From NCBI RefSeq assembly GCF_007558825.1, contig NZ_VLTK01000005.1:124001-188000 (forward strand): DNA of 64,000 nucleotides, written 5' to 3'. Each line of letters starts with the position of its first letter. Positions within the stretch are counted from its first letter, which is position 1. Below the pieces are notes generated by a model. It saw only the letters and a list, made by a program, of their open reading frames with translations, was not told where the DNA came from and did no database searches. This stretch comes from Brevibacterium aurantiacum. GTDB lineage: Bacteria > Actinomycetota > Actinomycetes > Actinomycetales > Brevibacteriaceae. The position numbers and the translations under genes were made by a program. Of this stretch, positions 42,888 through 52,373 are shown piece after piece.

Positions 42888-43551
42888 TTTCCACTACTTC
42901 GAACAGCCAAGTGACACGTCCTCGGGCACTCTCAACCCTGTGTTCGAGCTGCTCGACTACCCGATCGTCATGGGCGGCGCCGATGACATCGTCCTGACCG
43001 GTCCGACTCCGGACAGACCGATGGTCGATGGCCGCGAGGTCACCGATCCGCGGCTGATCAAAGCACTGTCGAAACCCGATGAGCTCGACCGTGCCGAGGT
43101 GCTCGACCGGAGCGCGAAGTTCGCCGGAGTCCTCCGTGCCATGGGGATCACCGGCGGCGAAGGTGAACGGATCCTCATCGCCGAGGATGTGCCGCCGATC
43201 TCGCGGGCGCTGAGCATCCTCGGTGCCGTTCGCATCGGACTGAGAATAGATACGCGCTCGGAACCCGCCGACGGCGACAGCACTTCAGTGTTCGTCCACC
43301 CGATCGAAGCACCACCCGTCGAATCAGGACGGGCGTCGGTCAAGGCCGTCCGCTCACGCTTCGAAGGCGTGGGAATCGCGATCGCGGGGGAAACCGCGAA
43401 CCTCGACCAGGCGATGAGAGACTCACGAGTCGAACCGACAGAAGTGGTCGCATTGAATCCGGACCAGACTCTCATCCACACCGACGAGAAGTCCCTCGAC
43501 GCACGATCAAGCCTCGAGTGGCTGTCCCGGGAGATCCTCGCTGAGGCCTGA
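42880..43551 (+). CDS. TIGR03089-like actinobacterial protein of unknown function
   Basis: A 223-residue acidic protein starting at TTG 42880 and overlapping the DivIVA-type gene by 8 bases. The sequence (for example GVLRAMGITGGEGERILIAEDVPPISRALSILGAVRIGLRID) resembles the N-terminal subdomain of AMP-forming acyl-CoA synthetases without the ATP-binding P-loop or the C-terminal domain. That is how I remember the family TIGR03089. Enzymatic activity looks unlikely; a binding or regulatory role is possible. No function is assigned. Confidence 0.75.
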   Translation: MTDFHYFEQPSDTSSGTLNPVFELLDYPIVMGGADDIVLTGPTPDRPMVDGREVTDPRLIKALSKPDELDRAEVLDRSAKFAGVLRAMGITGGEGERILIAEDVPPISRALSILGAVRIGLRIDTRSEPADGDSTSVFVHPIEAPPVESGRASVKAVRSRFEGVGIAIAGETANLDQAMRDSRVEPTEVVALNPDQTLIHTDEKSLDARSSLEWLSREILAEA

Positions 43552-43594
43552 CGCCTCTGATCCAGACGAATCTGCGCAGCTGGACCAGCCCACG

Positions 43595-44431
43595 TTGGTG
43601 GCCCGACTGCGCGCGGCAGGGTGCGTCTTCGCCGAGGACGAAGCCCGCATCCTCATCGATGCTGTGACGTCCTGTGCGCACGAGGCGAGTTCGTCCGGCC
43701 TCGCACCTGAGAGGAGCAACAGCCTCCTGGCCGAGTTCGTCGCCCGCCGAGTTGCCGGCGAACCTCTCGAGCAGATAGTCGGATGGGTCGAATTCGCGGG
43801 GCAGCGACTACACGTCGCACCCGGTGTGTTCGTGCCCCGGCAGAGAACCGCGCTGTTGGCGAAGGCGACGATGCGCGCCGTGGAGTCAGCCGGGCCTGGG
43901 GCGCGATTCCTCGAAGCCTTCTGCGGGGTCGGGCCGGTGGCCACCACGGTGTCCCGGGCACTCCCGGAAACGCAGATCCACCTGGGCGATCATGACGAAA
44001 CGGCACTTGAGCGTGCACGCAAGAACGTCGGACCAAGTGTCAACTGCCACCGACTCACATGTCTGAAGGGTCTGCCGCAGACTCTGCTGGGCAGCTTCGA
44101 CGTCATCTCCGCAGTCCCGCCCTATGTTCCCGACGCTGCCGCGGAGTTCCTTCCCAGAGAGGCGATCGAGCACGAGGCACCGACAGCGCTGTTCGGGGGA
44201 GCGGACGGTTTGGATCTTGTGCGCTGCCTCATCCGGGAATCAGGCGAGTGGTTGGCCCCGGGAGGGGTGCTGCTCATCGAACTCGGCCGCGAACAGCGGC
44301 ACACGGCCGCTGACTTCGCAGGAGCCCGGGGATTTCGCGCCAGTTGCATCCTCGGCGATGACGAGCAGACAACGGTGCTCGAGCTGCGACGACCGTGGCA
44401 AGCGGGCCACACGACGCCAACTGACGCCTGA
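43595..44431 (+). CDS. HemK/PrmC-like putative protein glutamine N5-methyltransferase
   Basis: A 278-residue class I methyltransferase. A helical N-domain is followed by VPRQRTALLAKATM, a SAM loop (RFLEAFCGVGPVATTVSRALP, where FCGVGP replaces the usual DLGTGSG) and a substrate motif at SAVPPYVPDAA, in the place of NPPY. The SAVPPYV form departs from the canonical NPPY of HemK, so specificity may differ from release-factor methylation; a true prmC is expected elsewhere. Start TTG 43595 or GTG 43598; no upstream in-frame start was found. Confidence 0.8.
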   Translation: MVARLRAAGCVFAEDEARILIDAVTSCAHEASSSGLAPERSNSLLAEFVARRVAGEPLEQIVGWVEFAGQRLHVAPGVFVPRQRTALLAKATMRAVESAGPGARFLEAFCGVGPVATTVSRALPETQIHLGDHDETALERARKNVGPSVNCHRLTCLKGLPQTLLGSFDVISAVPPYVPDAAAEFLPREAIEHEAPTALFGGADGLDLVRCLIRESGEWLAPGGVLLIELGREQRHTAADFAGARGFRASCILGDDEQTTVLELRRPWQAGHTTPTDA

Positions 44432-44461
44432 CGCCCGGCAGTTGTACCCGCGCAACGACGA

Positions 44462-44529
44462 CAACCGCTTGCCAAAAGTGTGGGAGTACAGCATTTGTGC
44501 TGTACGTACACACTTCCGGCAAGCGGTTG
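44462..44529. terminator. 68-base three-tier hairpin between convergent genes
   Basis: The outer stem CAACCGCTTGCC/GGCAAGCGGTTG (44462-44473 with 44518-44529), the middle stem AAGTGTG/CACACTT and the inner stem GTACAGCA-TTTG-TGCTGTAC (44486-44505) nest within one another. The structure lies between the HemK-like gene (+) and the dehydrogenase gene (-) and could terminate both. Confidence 0.7.
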
Positions 44530-44595
44530 CTGTTTCGGTGCTAAGAGTACGCGCTGCAGCCGCTGCCGCAGCTGCGGGCGCCCGGCGCGTGAGCG

Positions 44596-45795
44596 TCAGT
44601 TCGCGAAGGCGTTGATTCCGGTGAGGCTGCGGCCCAGCGTGAGCTGATGGACCTCGTGAGTGCCCTCATAGGTGAGCACTGTCTCAAGGTTGACGGCATG
44701 GCGCAGCGGCGGGTATTCGCTGGTGATGCCCGAGCCGCCGAAGAGTGCGCGCAGGTCACGGCACACGTTCATCGCGGTGTCGACGTTGACCATCTTGCCC
44801 AGGCTGATCTGCTCGGGACGCACGCCCTTCTCCGAGTCCTTGAGCTTACCCAGGTGAGCGGCGAGCAGGGTGATCTGCGAGTACTGGCCGAAGGCCTTTG
44901 CGAGCTTCTGCTGGCTGATCTGGAACGAAGACAGCGGACGGTCGAACTGGATGCGGGTCCCGGTGTATTCCAGCGCAGACTGCAGCGCGTCGCGGGCAGC
45001 GCCGGTGACGCCGAAGACGATTCCGTAGCGTGCCTCGGACAGGCACGACAGCGGACCTTTCAGGCCTTTGGCCTTGGGCAGCATGGCATCTTCGGGCAAG
45101 CGCACGTTGTCGAGGACGATCTCGCCGGTGATCGAGGCTCGCAGTGAGATCTTGCGGTGGATCTCTGGCGTCTGGACGCCCTCGGTGTCGCTTGGGACGA
45201 CGAATCCTCGGACAACGGGCTTGCCTTTGGAATCAGTTTCCTCGGTCTTGGCCCAGACGACCATGACATCGGAGACGGGGGAATTCGTGATCCACATCTT
45301 CGCGCCGTTGAGGATCCAATCGGATCCGTCCTTCTTCGCAGTCGTCTTCATGCCCGAGGGGTCGGAGCCGACATCCGGTTCGGTCAGACCGAAGCAGCCG
45401 ATGGCTTTGCCTGCCGCCATCTTCGGCAGCCATTCTTCCTTCTGCGCCTCGGAGCCGAAGTGGTGGATGGCGAACATGGCCAGTGATCCCTGGACCGATA
45501 CGAGCGAGCGCAGACCCGAGTCCACGGCTTCGAGCTCCCGGCAGGCCAGACCGTACTGGGTGGCGGTGGATCCGCCGCAGCCGTAACCGTCGAGGTGCAT
45601 GCCGAGGAGCCCGAGTTCGCCCAGGCCCTCTGCGAGTTCCCGGGCAGGAATCGTGGCATCGAGGAAGTAGTCGCCGATCTTGTCGCGAACGTTCTCATCA
45701 AGCCACTTCTTCACGATCGACGCGAACTCGAGGTCATCTTCCTCGAAGACCGAATCCAATCCCAGAATGTCGTCGGGGCTCAGCGTTGCACTCAT
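44596..45795 (-). CDS. Acyl-CoA dehydrogenase, glutaryl-CoA dehydrogenase type
   Basis: A 399-residue FAD enzyme. CFGLTEPDVGSDPSGMKTTA and WITNSPVSDVMVVWAKT form the flavin/substrate region, and TYEGTHEVHQLTLGRSLTG carries the catalytic Glu (YEGTHE) of GcdH-type enzymes. The closest remembered family converts glutaryl-CoA to crotonyl-CoA in lysine/tryptophan breakdown; other short-branched acyl-CoAs remain possible. ATG 45795 has AGAGAGG a few bases upstream, so it is preferred to the longer frame. The gene is monocistronic and divergent from dxr. Confidence 0.87.
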   Translation of the reverse strand: MSATLSPDDILGLDSVFEEDDLEFASIVKKWLDENVRDKIGDYFLDATIPARELAEGLGELGLLGMHLDGYGCGGSTATQYGLACRELEAVDSGLRSLVSVQGSLAMFAIHHFGSEAQKEEWLPKMAAGKAIGCFGLTEPDVGSDPSGMKTTAKKDGSDWILNGAKMWITNSPVSDVMVVWAKTEETDSKGKPVVRGFVVPSDTEGVQTPEIHRKISLRASITGEIVLDNVRLPEDAMLPKAKGLKGPLSCLSEARYGIVFGVTGAARDALQSALEYTGTRIQFDRPLSSFQISQQKLAKAFGQYSQITLLAAHLGKLKDSEKGVRPEQISLGKMVNVDTAMNVCRDLRALFGGSGITSEYPPLRHAVNLETVLTYEGTHEVHQLTLGRSLTGINAFAN

Positions 45796-45844
45796 AAAAA
45801 CCTCTCTCGCCATTGATTCGCATTGCATATCTCACGTCGCCGAT

Positions 45845-45856
45845 GACATCGATGTC
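45845..45856. promoter_or_regulatory. 12-bp palindrome in the dehydrogenase/dxr divergent region
   Basis: GACATCGATGTC is a perfect palindrome midway in the 99-base divergent gap. A repressor site is possible, but palindromes of this size do arise by chance. Confidence 0.25.
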
Positions 45857-45894
45857 GAGTCATTTCCCAGAGAACTTTGGCATCATCGGTAGGC

Positions 45895-47136
45895 GTGAGC
45901 AAACGTAGAATCATTGTAGTCGGCTCGACCGGTTCGGTCGGCACCCAGGCCCTCGATGTCCTGACAGAGAACGCATCGGACTTCGAGGTCATCGGCCTCG
46001 CTGCCGGAACCCAACTCGATGCGCTGGTCGTCCAAGCTCTCGATTTCTCGGTCCCCGTCATCGGTCTCACCAGCCCACCTGAGGGTGGTTCGAGCGAGAT
46101 CCGGCGGCGTCTGGAGCAGACCGCAGGTGAACGCGGAATCAGTGATCCCGTCCGTGAGATCCACGTGGGCCCCGATGCCGCCGAGGTGGTCGCCGGGGCA
46201 GCTGCCGACATCGTCCTCAACGCTGTGACCGGAGCCGCCGGACTCGGTGCGACCCTGGCTGCCCTCGACCGCGGCACCGACGTCGCGCTGGCGAACAAGG
46301 AGTCCCTCATCATCGGCGGCTCGATCGTCCTCGATGCTGCAGCCCGCACCGGAGCCGCCCTGATCCCCGTCGACAGTGAGCACTCCGCGATCGCCCAGGC
46401 CCTGCGCTCGGGCACCCACGGCGAGGTGAGCAAGCTCGTCATCACAGCCTCCGGCGGACCGTTCCGCGGAATGACCCGCGATGCGCTGCGCCGTGTCACC
46501 CCGGCGCAAGCACTCAAACACCCCACCTGGTCGATGGGATCGATGATCACCATCAACTCCGCGACCCTGGTCAACAAGGGCCTTGAAGTCATCGAGGCCC
46601 ATCTGCTCTTCGACATCGACTTCGACCACATCGAAGTCGTCGTCCACCCGCAGTCCCAGATCCACTCGATGGTCGAATTCAGCGACGCCTCGACGATTGC
46701 ACAGATCTCCCCGCCGGACATGCGTCTGCCCATCGCCTATGCCCTCGGCACTCAGAGTGACGGTCAGACTCGGCGGCTGGCCTCCGGGGCGGTGGCCAAC
46801 AACTGGGGACAGCCGATGCACTGGTCCTTCGAACCCGTCAACCACATCGCTTTCCCGGCACTGGGCCTGGCCGTTGAAGCAGGACGGAAGCGAAAGAGCT
46901 TCCCCGCGGTGTTCAATGCCGCCAACGAGGTCCTCGTCGAGGCCTTCATCGGCGGTGAGATCCCATTCACCGGAATCGACCAGGGAATCGAACGGGCGCT
47001 GCAGGCGCACGAACCCGCGGCCGAGCACACGGTCGAGACCGTCCTCGCCGCCGACGCCTGGGCTCGCGAGTTCGCCCGCCAGGACCTGAGAGCCCAGTCC
47101 GCGTCCGCACAGGGCAAGACCCTCGGCGGCTCCTGA
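45895..47136 (+). CDS. dxr: 1-deoxy-D-xylulose 5-phosphate reductoisomerase
   Basis: A 413-residue NADPH enzyme committing DXP to the MEP isoprenoid pathway. It has the dinucleotide site VVGSTGSVGTQALDV, the loop NKESLI, the metal site DSEHSAI and the conserved EVVVHPQSQIHSMVEF. GTG 45895 gives MSKRRIIVVGS, the family start; an in-frame TTG lies six codons upstream. It is followed one base later by rseP and shares the pathway with ispG 3 kb downstream. Confidence 0.97.
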   Translation: MSKRRIIVVGSTGSVGTQALDVLTENASDFEVIGLAAGTQLDALVVQALDFSVPVIGLTSPPEGGSSEIRRRLEQTAGERGISDPVREIHVGPDAAEVVAGAAADIVLNAVTGAAGLGATLAALDRGTDVALANKESLIIGGSIVLDAAARTGAALIPVDSEHSAIAQALRSGTHGEVSKLVITASGGPFRGMTRDALRRVTPAQALKHPTWSMGSMITINSATLVNKGLEVIEAHLLFDIDFDHIEVVVHPQSQIHSMVEFSDASTIAQISPPDMRLPIAYALGTQSDGQTRRLASGAVANNWGQPMHWSFEPVNHIAFPALGLAVEAGRKRKSFPAVFNAANEVLVEAFIGGEIPFTGIDQGIERALQAHEPAAEHTVETVLAADAWAREFARQDLRAQSASAQGKTLGGS

Positions 47137-47137
47137 T

Positions 47138-48631
47138 ATGACAGTCGTCCTCTACATCATCGGGATCATCCTGTTCCTGATCGGGATCTCGATCTCGATC
47201 GGACTCCACGAGCTCGGCCACCTGACACCTGCGAAGAAGTTCGGAGTCAAGGTCACCCATTACATGGTCGGCTTCGGCCCCACGGTCTTCTCCTTCCGTC
47301 GCGGCGAGACGGAATACGGCATCAAGGCACTTCCTTTGGGCGGATTCATCGCCATGCCGGGAATGTACCCCCCGCTCAAGGCGACGACGCGCCGGGCCGG
47401 CTCGACCTCAGGCGGCGCTGCCCAGCACGCTGATGACGCGTTCGGCGATGACCACCTCGGCGATGGTGCGGCTGAAGGAACCGCCAGCACCGACGTCGCC
47501 ACCGATGCTCCCAGCCGCCCCCGGAGGCAGCGGCGCGGGCGCCTGTTCGAGAACACGATGGCCGATGCTCGGGATTTCTCGAACCAGGAGATCGAACCGG
47601 GAGAGGAGCACCGGACCTTCTACGCACTGAACGTGCCCAAACGGCTCGTCGTGATGTTCGCAGGCCCCCTGGTCAACCTCGTCCTCGGGATCATCATCAT
47701 GGCGATCTCACTCATCGGCATCGGGATCATGACTCCGACGACCACGGTGCAGACCGTCGTCGAATGCGCGGTTCCCGCCTCTGAAGCAGCGGAGCGTCCT
47801 GCGGACCAGAAGAAGACCTGTCAGGACGATGATCCGCTCACCCCCGCATGGGAAGCCGGAGTCAAACCAGGCGATGACATCACCTCTGTCGCCGGTGTCT
47901 CCACCGACAGTTGGGACGAACTCTCCACCGTCATCAAGGACCATGCCGGCCAGCGGGTCGACGTGGAGTTCACCCGCGATGGTCACACTCAGAACGTCAA
48001 CGTCCCGATCATCGCCCATGAGCAGGCCCGCGTCGATGACAGCGGACAGCCCGTGGTGAACGCCGACGGCACACCAAAGACCGTGACCGAGGGATTCTTC
48101 GGCGTGGGTCCCGTCCAAGAGCGTCAGGGGCTGCCGCTGAACGAGTTCCCCGGTGCAGTCTGGGACCAGGTCAGCGGCGTCTTCCATGCCATCGTGACCC
48201 TGCCGGTCAAGCTGGTCGACATCGCCGAGGTGGCCACAGGTTCGAAGGAACGTGACGCCGAGGGGCTGGTCGGGATGGTCGGAGTCGGTCGGATAGCCGG
48301 CGAGATCGTGTCCACGGACCAGCTCCAGATCGTCGACAAAGCCCAAGTGGGGCTGGGCATGTTGGGATCACTCAACATCTTCCTGTTCGCCTTCAACATG
48401 ATCCCGCTCCTGCCGCTCGACGGCGGGCACATCGCAGTGGGCCTCTACGAGGGCGCCCGCCGGCAGATCAACAAGATCCGCGGGCGCGGCAAGATCGGCC
48501 CATTCGACACGGCCCGGCTGCTGCCTCTGACGTACGTCGTCATCGGTCTGATGCTGTGCATGACGGCGCTGCTCGTCTACGTCGATCTCGTCAAACCCGT
48601 CACGCTCGACGCGATCTTCAACTCAGGGTAG
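47138..48631 (+). CDS. rseP: Site-2 zinc metalloprotease, RseP/Rip1 family
   Basis: A 497-residue intramembrane protease cleaving anti-sigma factors or other membrane substrates. Zinc ligands lie in HELGH (residues 24-28), with the third in LDGGH near residue 427. One PDZ domain is present (GDDITSVAGVSTDSWDELST). Residues ~76-165 form a large Gly/Ala/Asp- and Arg-rich cytoplasmic insertion directly after the first span. Four spans are likely. Located in the conserved dxr-rseP-ispG order but interrupted here by a convergent serine-hydrolase gene. Confidence 0.93.
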   Translation: MTVVLYIIGIILFLIGISISIGLHELGHLTPAKKFGVKVTHYMVGFGPTVFSFRRGETEYGIKALPLGGFIAMPGMYPPLKATTRRAGSTSGGAAQHADDAFGDDHLGDGAAEGTASTDVATDAPSRPRRQRRGRLFENTMADARDFSNQEIEPGEEHRTFYALNVPKRLVVMFAGPLVNLVLGIIIMAISLIGIGIMTPTTTVQTVVECAVPASEAAERPADQKKTCQDDDPLTPAWEAGVKPGDDITSVAGVSTDSWDELSTVIKDHAGQRVDVEFTRDGHTQNVNVPIIAHEQARVDDSGQPVVNADGTPKTVTEGFFGVGPVQERQGLPLNEFPGAVWDQVSGVFHAIVTLPVKLVDIAEVATGSKERDAEGLVGMVGVGRIAGEIVSTDQLQIVDKAQVGLGMLGSLNIFLFAFNMIPLLPLDGGHIAVGLYEGARRQINKIRGRGKIGPFDTARLLPLTYVVIGLMLCMTALLVYVDLVKPVTLDAIFNSG

Positions 48632-48652
48632 AAAGATTCCGGATAGGCAGCC

Positions 48653-50086
48653 TCAGCTGCTCAGCGAGATCGTCTGCACCTCGCCGAGGTGGTCCAAGCT
48701 CACCGTGATCGTCGCCGTCGTGTCCGCGGAGTCGGTTTCGTCTCCGGACCGCGAGTCAGGAACAGTCACGGTCCCCTTCAGCGGGGTGGTCATAGTGACA
48801 TCGTCGGCTGTGAAGGGCTGAGTCAGCTGCAGCTCGTCTCGCCACGCGTCGAATCGTTCACGGCGTTCGGCACGGGGCTCGTCGAGGTCCATGTTGATGG
48901 TGAAGAGTTCCTCGGCGACGCTCTCCTCGAATTCGATGACCAGGTTCGCTGCCCGCAGCACGGTCGCGGACTGTGCGGGTGCAACTTGGTGGTGAGGTGC
49001 CGGCACCGAAGTGGATGTGCGTGTCAGCCGCAGACCGGGATCGCCGGTGGCCGCGGCCCAGCCGGCGTCGATGGCATCCCTGACGGTGCTTTCGGCCGGG
49101 TAGTACGTCGTATTGCCGAACACGACGATGCTCAGGCCCATCTCGGGGAACCAGCGCATGTGCGAGCCGTACCCGGGATAACCGCCGGAATGGCAGACGA
49201 CGCGACCGAAGCGGGAGTCGAGACGGGGCTGCAGGCCGAAGCCGTAGTTCACCGATTCGGCATGGTGCTCGCTTCTCTGGACCTCGACGAGTCGATGCGA
49301 CTGCTGGTTGTCCGTCAGGATCCGCGGCAGTGCTCCCGGCGCATAGGCGTCGAGGTGCTCCAGGGCGTCCATATGGGCATTCATCCAAGTCCCGATGTCG
49401 TTGACCGTGGAGATGACTCCGCCGATGGGGGAGAAGACACCTGGGCCGGTGAGTTCGGCCGGGTGGCCCTCGCCGTTGCGGTCGATGCGGATGCCGGACA
49501 TCAGGTCTGGGAAGTCGGCGACGTCGAAACCGGTGCGACTGAGACCGATTGGATGCAGCACCTCGGCGGTGACGAATTCGATGAACGACTTCCCGGTCAC
49601 GGACTCCGTGACGAGCCCGAGGAGTGCGTAGCCGAGGTTGGAGTACTCGTATCCGGTGTCGGCTGGAGCGATGGGGATGGCTCCGCGCTTGACGTAGTCG
49701 ATGAGTTCGGTGCGCGTCATCGCCTCCACCCGATCGGCCCAAGGGTCGTCCTTCGTGAACCCGGTGCCCATCGTCAGCGCCTGTCGGCAGGTGCGGTCGG
49801 CAATCGATGTGCCTGCAAGTTCGGGGATGATCCGGTCCAATGGACTGTCAAGATCCAGACCATCGGCGGCGAGGAGACCGATCGCGGCGGCCGTGAACGA
49901 CTTCGTCATCGACGCGATCCGGTACGGAACGTCGCCGTTGGCTGCTATTGCCGTCTCGCCTCGGCGAAAGACACCCCAGGCGAGTGTTCCGCCCTGCTGG
50001 GCGAGGGCATCGGCTGCAGTCTCGAGGCGACCGACGATGGCCTGGATATCGGGGTGGGTGAACGGCACGGAATCTCCTCGGCTCAC
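48653..50086 (-). CDS. Serine hydrolase, beta-lactamase/class C-like family
   Basis: A 477-residue protein without an evident signal peptide, so probably cytoplasmic. It has the SxxK nucleophile Ser59-Met-Thr-Lys62 (IASMTKSF), the YxN element in YEYSNLGYAL, and HSGGYPGYGS as the third box. A ~120-residue C-terminal beta-rich domain follows. Substrate may be an ester, peptide or D-amino-acid amide; a true beta-lactamase is less likely given the cytoplasmic location. GTG 50086 is preferred because GAGGAG lies 6 bases upstream. It is inserted between rseP and ispG. Confidence 0.86.
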   Translation of the reverse strand: MSRGDSVPFTHPDIQAIVGRLETAADALAQQGGTLAWGVFRRGETAIAANGDVPYRIASMTKSFTAAAIGLLAADGLDLDSPLDRIIPELAGTSIADRTCRQALTMGTGFTKDDPWADRVEAMTRTELIDYVKRGAIPIAPADTGYEYSNLGYALLGLVTESVTGKSFIEFVTAEVLHPIGLSRTGFDVADFPDLMSGIRIDRNGEGHPAELTGPGVFSPIGGVISTVNDIGTWMNAHMDALEHLDAYAPGALPRILTDNQQSHRLVEVQRSEHHAESVNYGFGLQPRLDSRFGRVVCHSGGYPGYGSHMRWFPEMGLSIVVFGNTTYYPAESTVRDAIDAGWAAATGDPGLRLTRTSTSVPAPHHQVAPAQSATVLRAANLVIEFEESVAEELFTINMDLDEPRAERRERFDAWRDELQLTQPFTADDVTMTTPLKGTVTVPDSRSGDETDSADTTATITVSLDHLGEVQTISLSS

Positions 50087-50207
50087 AGGCATCTCCTCTA
50101 CATGTATCTTCTGATCGGACGGCAAGTTTCCTTCACAATACCTGCGAAATGATGCTGTGGTGAGCGATCACACCGTGGTCAAGGAGCCCGGACACGGTTT
50201 GAAGTCC

Positions 50208-50213
50208 TACAAT
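50208..50213 (+). promoter_or_regulatory. -10 element upstream of ispG
   Basis: TACAAT lies 56 bases before the ispG GTG start. No clear -35. Independent transcription is expected because the serine-hydrolase gene upstream is divergent. Confidence 0.37.
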
Positions 50214-50268
50214 ATGAATGACTCGAACGATCAGTCTGGTCACCAGTGAGAATGAAGGGATTGTCTTC

Positions 50269-51417
50269 GTGACATCGGTCAACCTCGGAATGCCTGCTCC
50301 ACCACCTCCCGTGCTCTCGCCGCGACGGAAGACGAGACAGATCCAGGTCGGAAAGGTCGGCGTCGGTTCCGATTTCCCTATCAGCGTCCAGTCGATGACG
50401 ACGACTCAGACCACAGACATCAACGCCACCCTGCAGCAGATCGCCGAGCTCACCGCCTCGGGCTGTGACATCGTGCGAGTGGCCTGCCCGTCACCTGATG
50501 ATGCTGCGGCACTGCCGGCGATCGCGCAGAAGTCGCAGATTCCGGTCATCGCCGATATCCACTTCCAGCCGAAGTACGTCTACGCCGCGATCGACGCCGG
50601 CTGTGCCGCGGTGCGCGTCAACCCCGGCAATATCCGCAAGTTCGACGACCAGGTCAAGGAGATCGCGAAGGCGGCAAGTGATGCCGGAACCTCGATCCGG
50701 ATCGGTGTCAATGCCGGATCCTTGGACAAGCGGATCATGGAGAAGTACGGCAAGGCCACTCCGGAGGCGCTCGTCGAGTCCGCCGTGTGGGAGGCATCGC
50801 TGTTCGAAGAGCACGACTTCCACGACTTCAAGATCTCCGTCAAGCACAACGACCCTGTGGTCATGGTTCGGGCATACGAAATGCTCGCTGAGCGCGGTGA
50901 CTGGCCCCTGCACTTGGGCGTGACCGAGGCCGGACCCGCCTTCCAGGGCACGATCAAATCCGCCACCGCCTTCGGCTCACTGCTGTCGCAGGGCATCGGC
51001 GACACGATCCGCGTCTCGCTCTCCGCACCACCAGTGGAGGAGATCAAGGTCGGCAACCAGATCCTGGAGAGCCTCAACCTCAAACCTCGCAAACTCGAGA
51101 TCGTCTCGTGCCCGTCCTGTGGACGCGCCCAGGTCGACGTCTACACCCTCGCGGACAAGGTCACAGCTGGTCTCGAAGGCATGGAAGTTCCTCTGCGAGT
51201 CGCTGTCATGGGTTGCGTGGTCAACGGTCCCGGCGAAGCACGCGAAGCCGACCTCGGTGTGGCCAGCGGCAACGGCAAGGGCCAGATCTTCGTCAAGGGT
51301 GAGGTCATCAAGACAGTGCCAGAGGCCCTGATCGTCGAGACTCTCATCGAAGAGGCCAATCGCATCGCAGCGGAGTCCGACGCCCCGTCCGGATCTCCCG
51401 ACGTCGTCGTCGGCTGA
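50269..51417 (+). CDS. ispG: 4-hydroxy-3-methylbut-2-en-1-yl diphosphate synthase
   Basis: A 382-residue [4Fe-4S] enzyme of the MEP pathway. An N-terminal TIM barrel ([27 protein letters not shown]) and a C-terminal ferredoxin-like domain carry cluster ligands Cys281, Cys284 (CPSC) and Cys316 (GCVVNGPGE). GTG 50269 gives the actinobacterial start MTSVNLGMP and has GAAGGGA upstream; the longer frame from 50218 is less likely. It works with dxr upstream. Confidence 0.96.
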   Translation: MTSVNLGMPAPPPPVLSPRRKTRQIQVGKVGVGSDFPISVQSMTTTQTTDINATLQQIAELTASGCDIVRVACPSPDDAAALPAIAQKSQIPVIADIHFQPKYVYAAIDAGCAAVRVNPGNIRKFDDQVKEIAKAASDAGTSIRIGVNAGSLDKRIMEKYGKATPEALVESAVWEASLFEEHDFHDFKISVKHNDPVVMVRAYEMLAERGDWPLHLGVTEAGPAFQGTIKSATAFGSLLSQGIGDTIRVSLSAPPVEEIKVGNQILESLNLKPRKLEIVSCPSCGRAQVDVYTLADKVTAGLEGMEVPLRVAVMGCVVNGPGEAREADLGVASGNGKGQIFVKGEVIKTVPEALIVETLIEEANRIAAESDAPSGSPDVVVG

Positions 51418-51476
51418 TACCCGACCTGTCCGAAAAGCTGCCCGGTGTGTGAGGATCAGAACAAGGAGGCTCTCCC

Positions 51477-52355
51477 GTGCTGAGAGTCACTCGTCTGGGA
51501 CATCAGCACACCGGTTGGCTGAAGAGTCTGCTCGCGCTCAACCCGTGTGAGAACGTCTACCTCATCGCGCTGCTCGAAGTCACAGGGACAGCGCAGATGG
51601 GCTCACCGGCCGGTTCCCTGCTGGGTGTCTTCGATGGCGACCAGCCGGTGGCAGCCTACTGGGTGGGCGGCAACATCATTCCCGTGGCTGCGACCTCGGG
51701 AACTAATCAGGCATTGGCGCAGAAGCTCAATGCCGATGGGCGCTACTCCTGCTCCCTCATCGGTTCCCGTGAGATCATCCTCGACCTGCACAGCCGTCTG
51801 AACTGGGGACGCCCTCGCGGCGTCCGTGACCGGCAGCCGCTATTGGCGATCAGCTCCGACCCCTTGATCGAACCCGACGAGGCGGTGCATCTGGTCACGG
51901 TGGAACAGCTGCCCGCGGTGTTCTCAGCCAGTGTCGACATGTTCACCAACGAGGTGGGCTTCTCTCCGATCGAAAGTGGCCAGTCAAGCTATCTGGCTCG
52001 CGTCCGCAACATCATCAGGGGCAAGAACTGCTTCGCTCGCATCTCGGACACACTGCCCCAAGGGGGTCCGGTGCGCCGCTGGCCTGCAACGGACCAGGCC
52101 GAGCAGGTGCTGTTCAAAGCAGACATCGGCATCCGGGCACCGCGCATCGTTCAGGTGCAGGGCGTCTGGGTCCATCCCGACGTGCGGCAGCAGGGTCTGG
52201 GTGCTGCCGGAATGGCTGCAGTAGTGGCCCAGACCAGGGCGGCCGGCCACCCCACTGTGAGCCTCTACGCCAATGATTACAACGAGGTGGCCCTGCGCAT
52301 GTACACACGGGTCGGCTTCGAACAGGTCGGCACCTTCGCCACGATCATGTACTGA
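51477..52355 (+). CDS. GNAT-family acetyltransferase with DUF4081-type N-terminus
   Basis: A 292-residue protein. Residues ~1-140 resemble the DUF4081 domain that accompanies GNAT domains in actinobacteria. The C-terminal GNAT fold has the acetyl-CoA loop in VQGVWVHPDVRQQGLGAAG and VSLYANDYNEVALRMYTRVGFEQVG. The target amine is unknown. Its position directly after ispG is conserved in actinobacteria. Start GTG 51477 with GGAGG about 10 bases upstream. Confidence 0.9.
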   Translation: MLRVTRLGHQHTGWLKSLLALNPCENVYLIALLEVTGTAQMGSPAGSLLGVFDGDQPVAAYWVGGNIIPVAATSGTNQALAQKLNADGRYSCSLIGSREIILDLHSRLNWGRPRGVRDRQPLLAISSDPLIEPDEAVHLVTVEQLPAVFSASVDMFTNEVGFSPIESGQSSYLARVRNIIRGKNCFARISDTLPQGGPVRRWPATDQAEQVLFKADIGIRAPRIVQVQGVWVHPDVRQQGLGAAGMAAVVAQTRAAGHPTVSLYANDYNEVALRMYTRVGFEQVGTFATIMY

Positions 52356-52373
52356 CTTACCGCAGCGTCGGCT

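Noticed and set aside
48689..50152. Plus-strand frame opposite the serine hydrolase
   Set aside because: The minus-strand protein has SxxK, YxN and HSG motifs in order. The plus-strand translation has none and is Gly/Asp/Arg shadow sequence.
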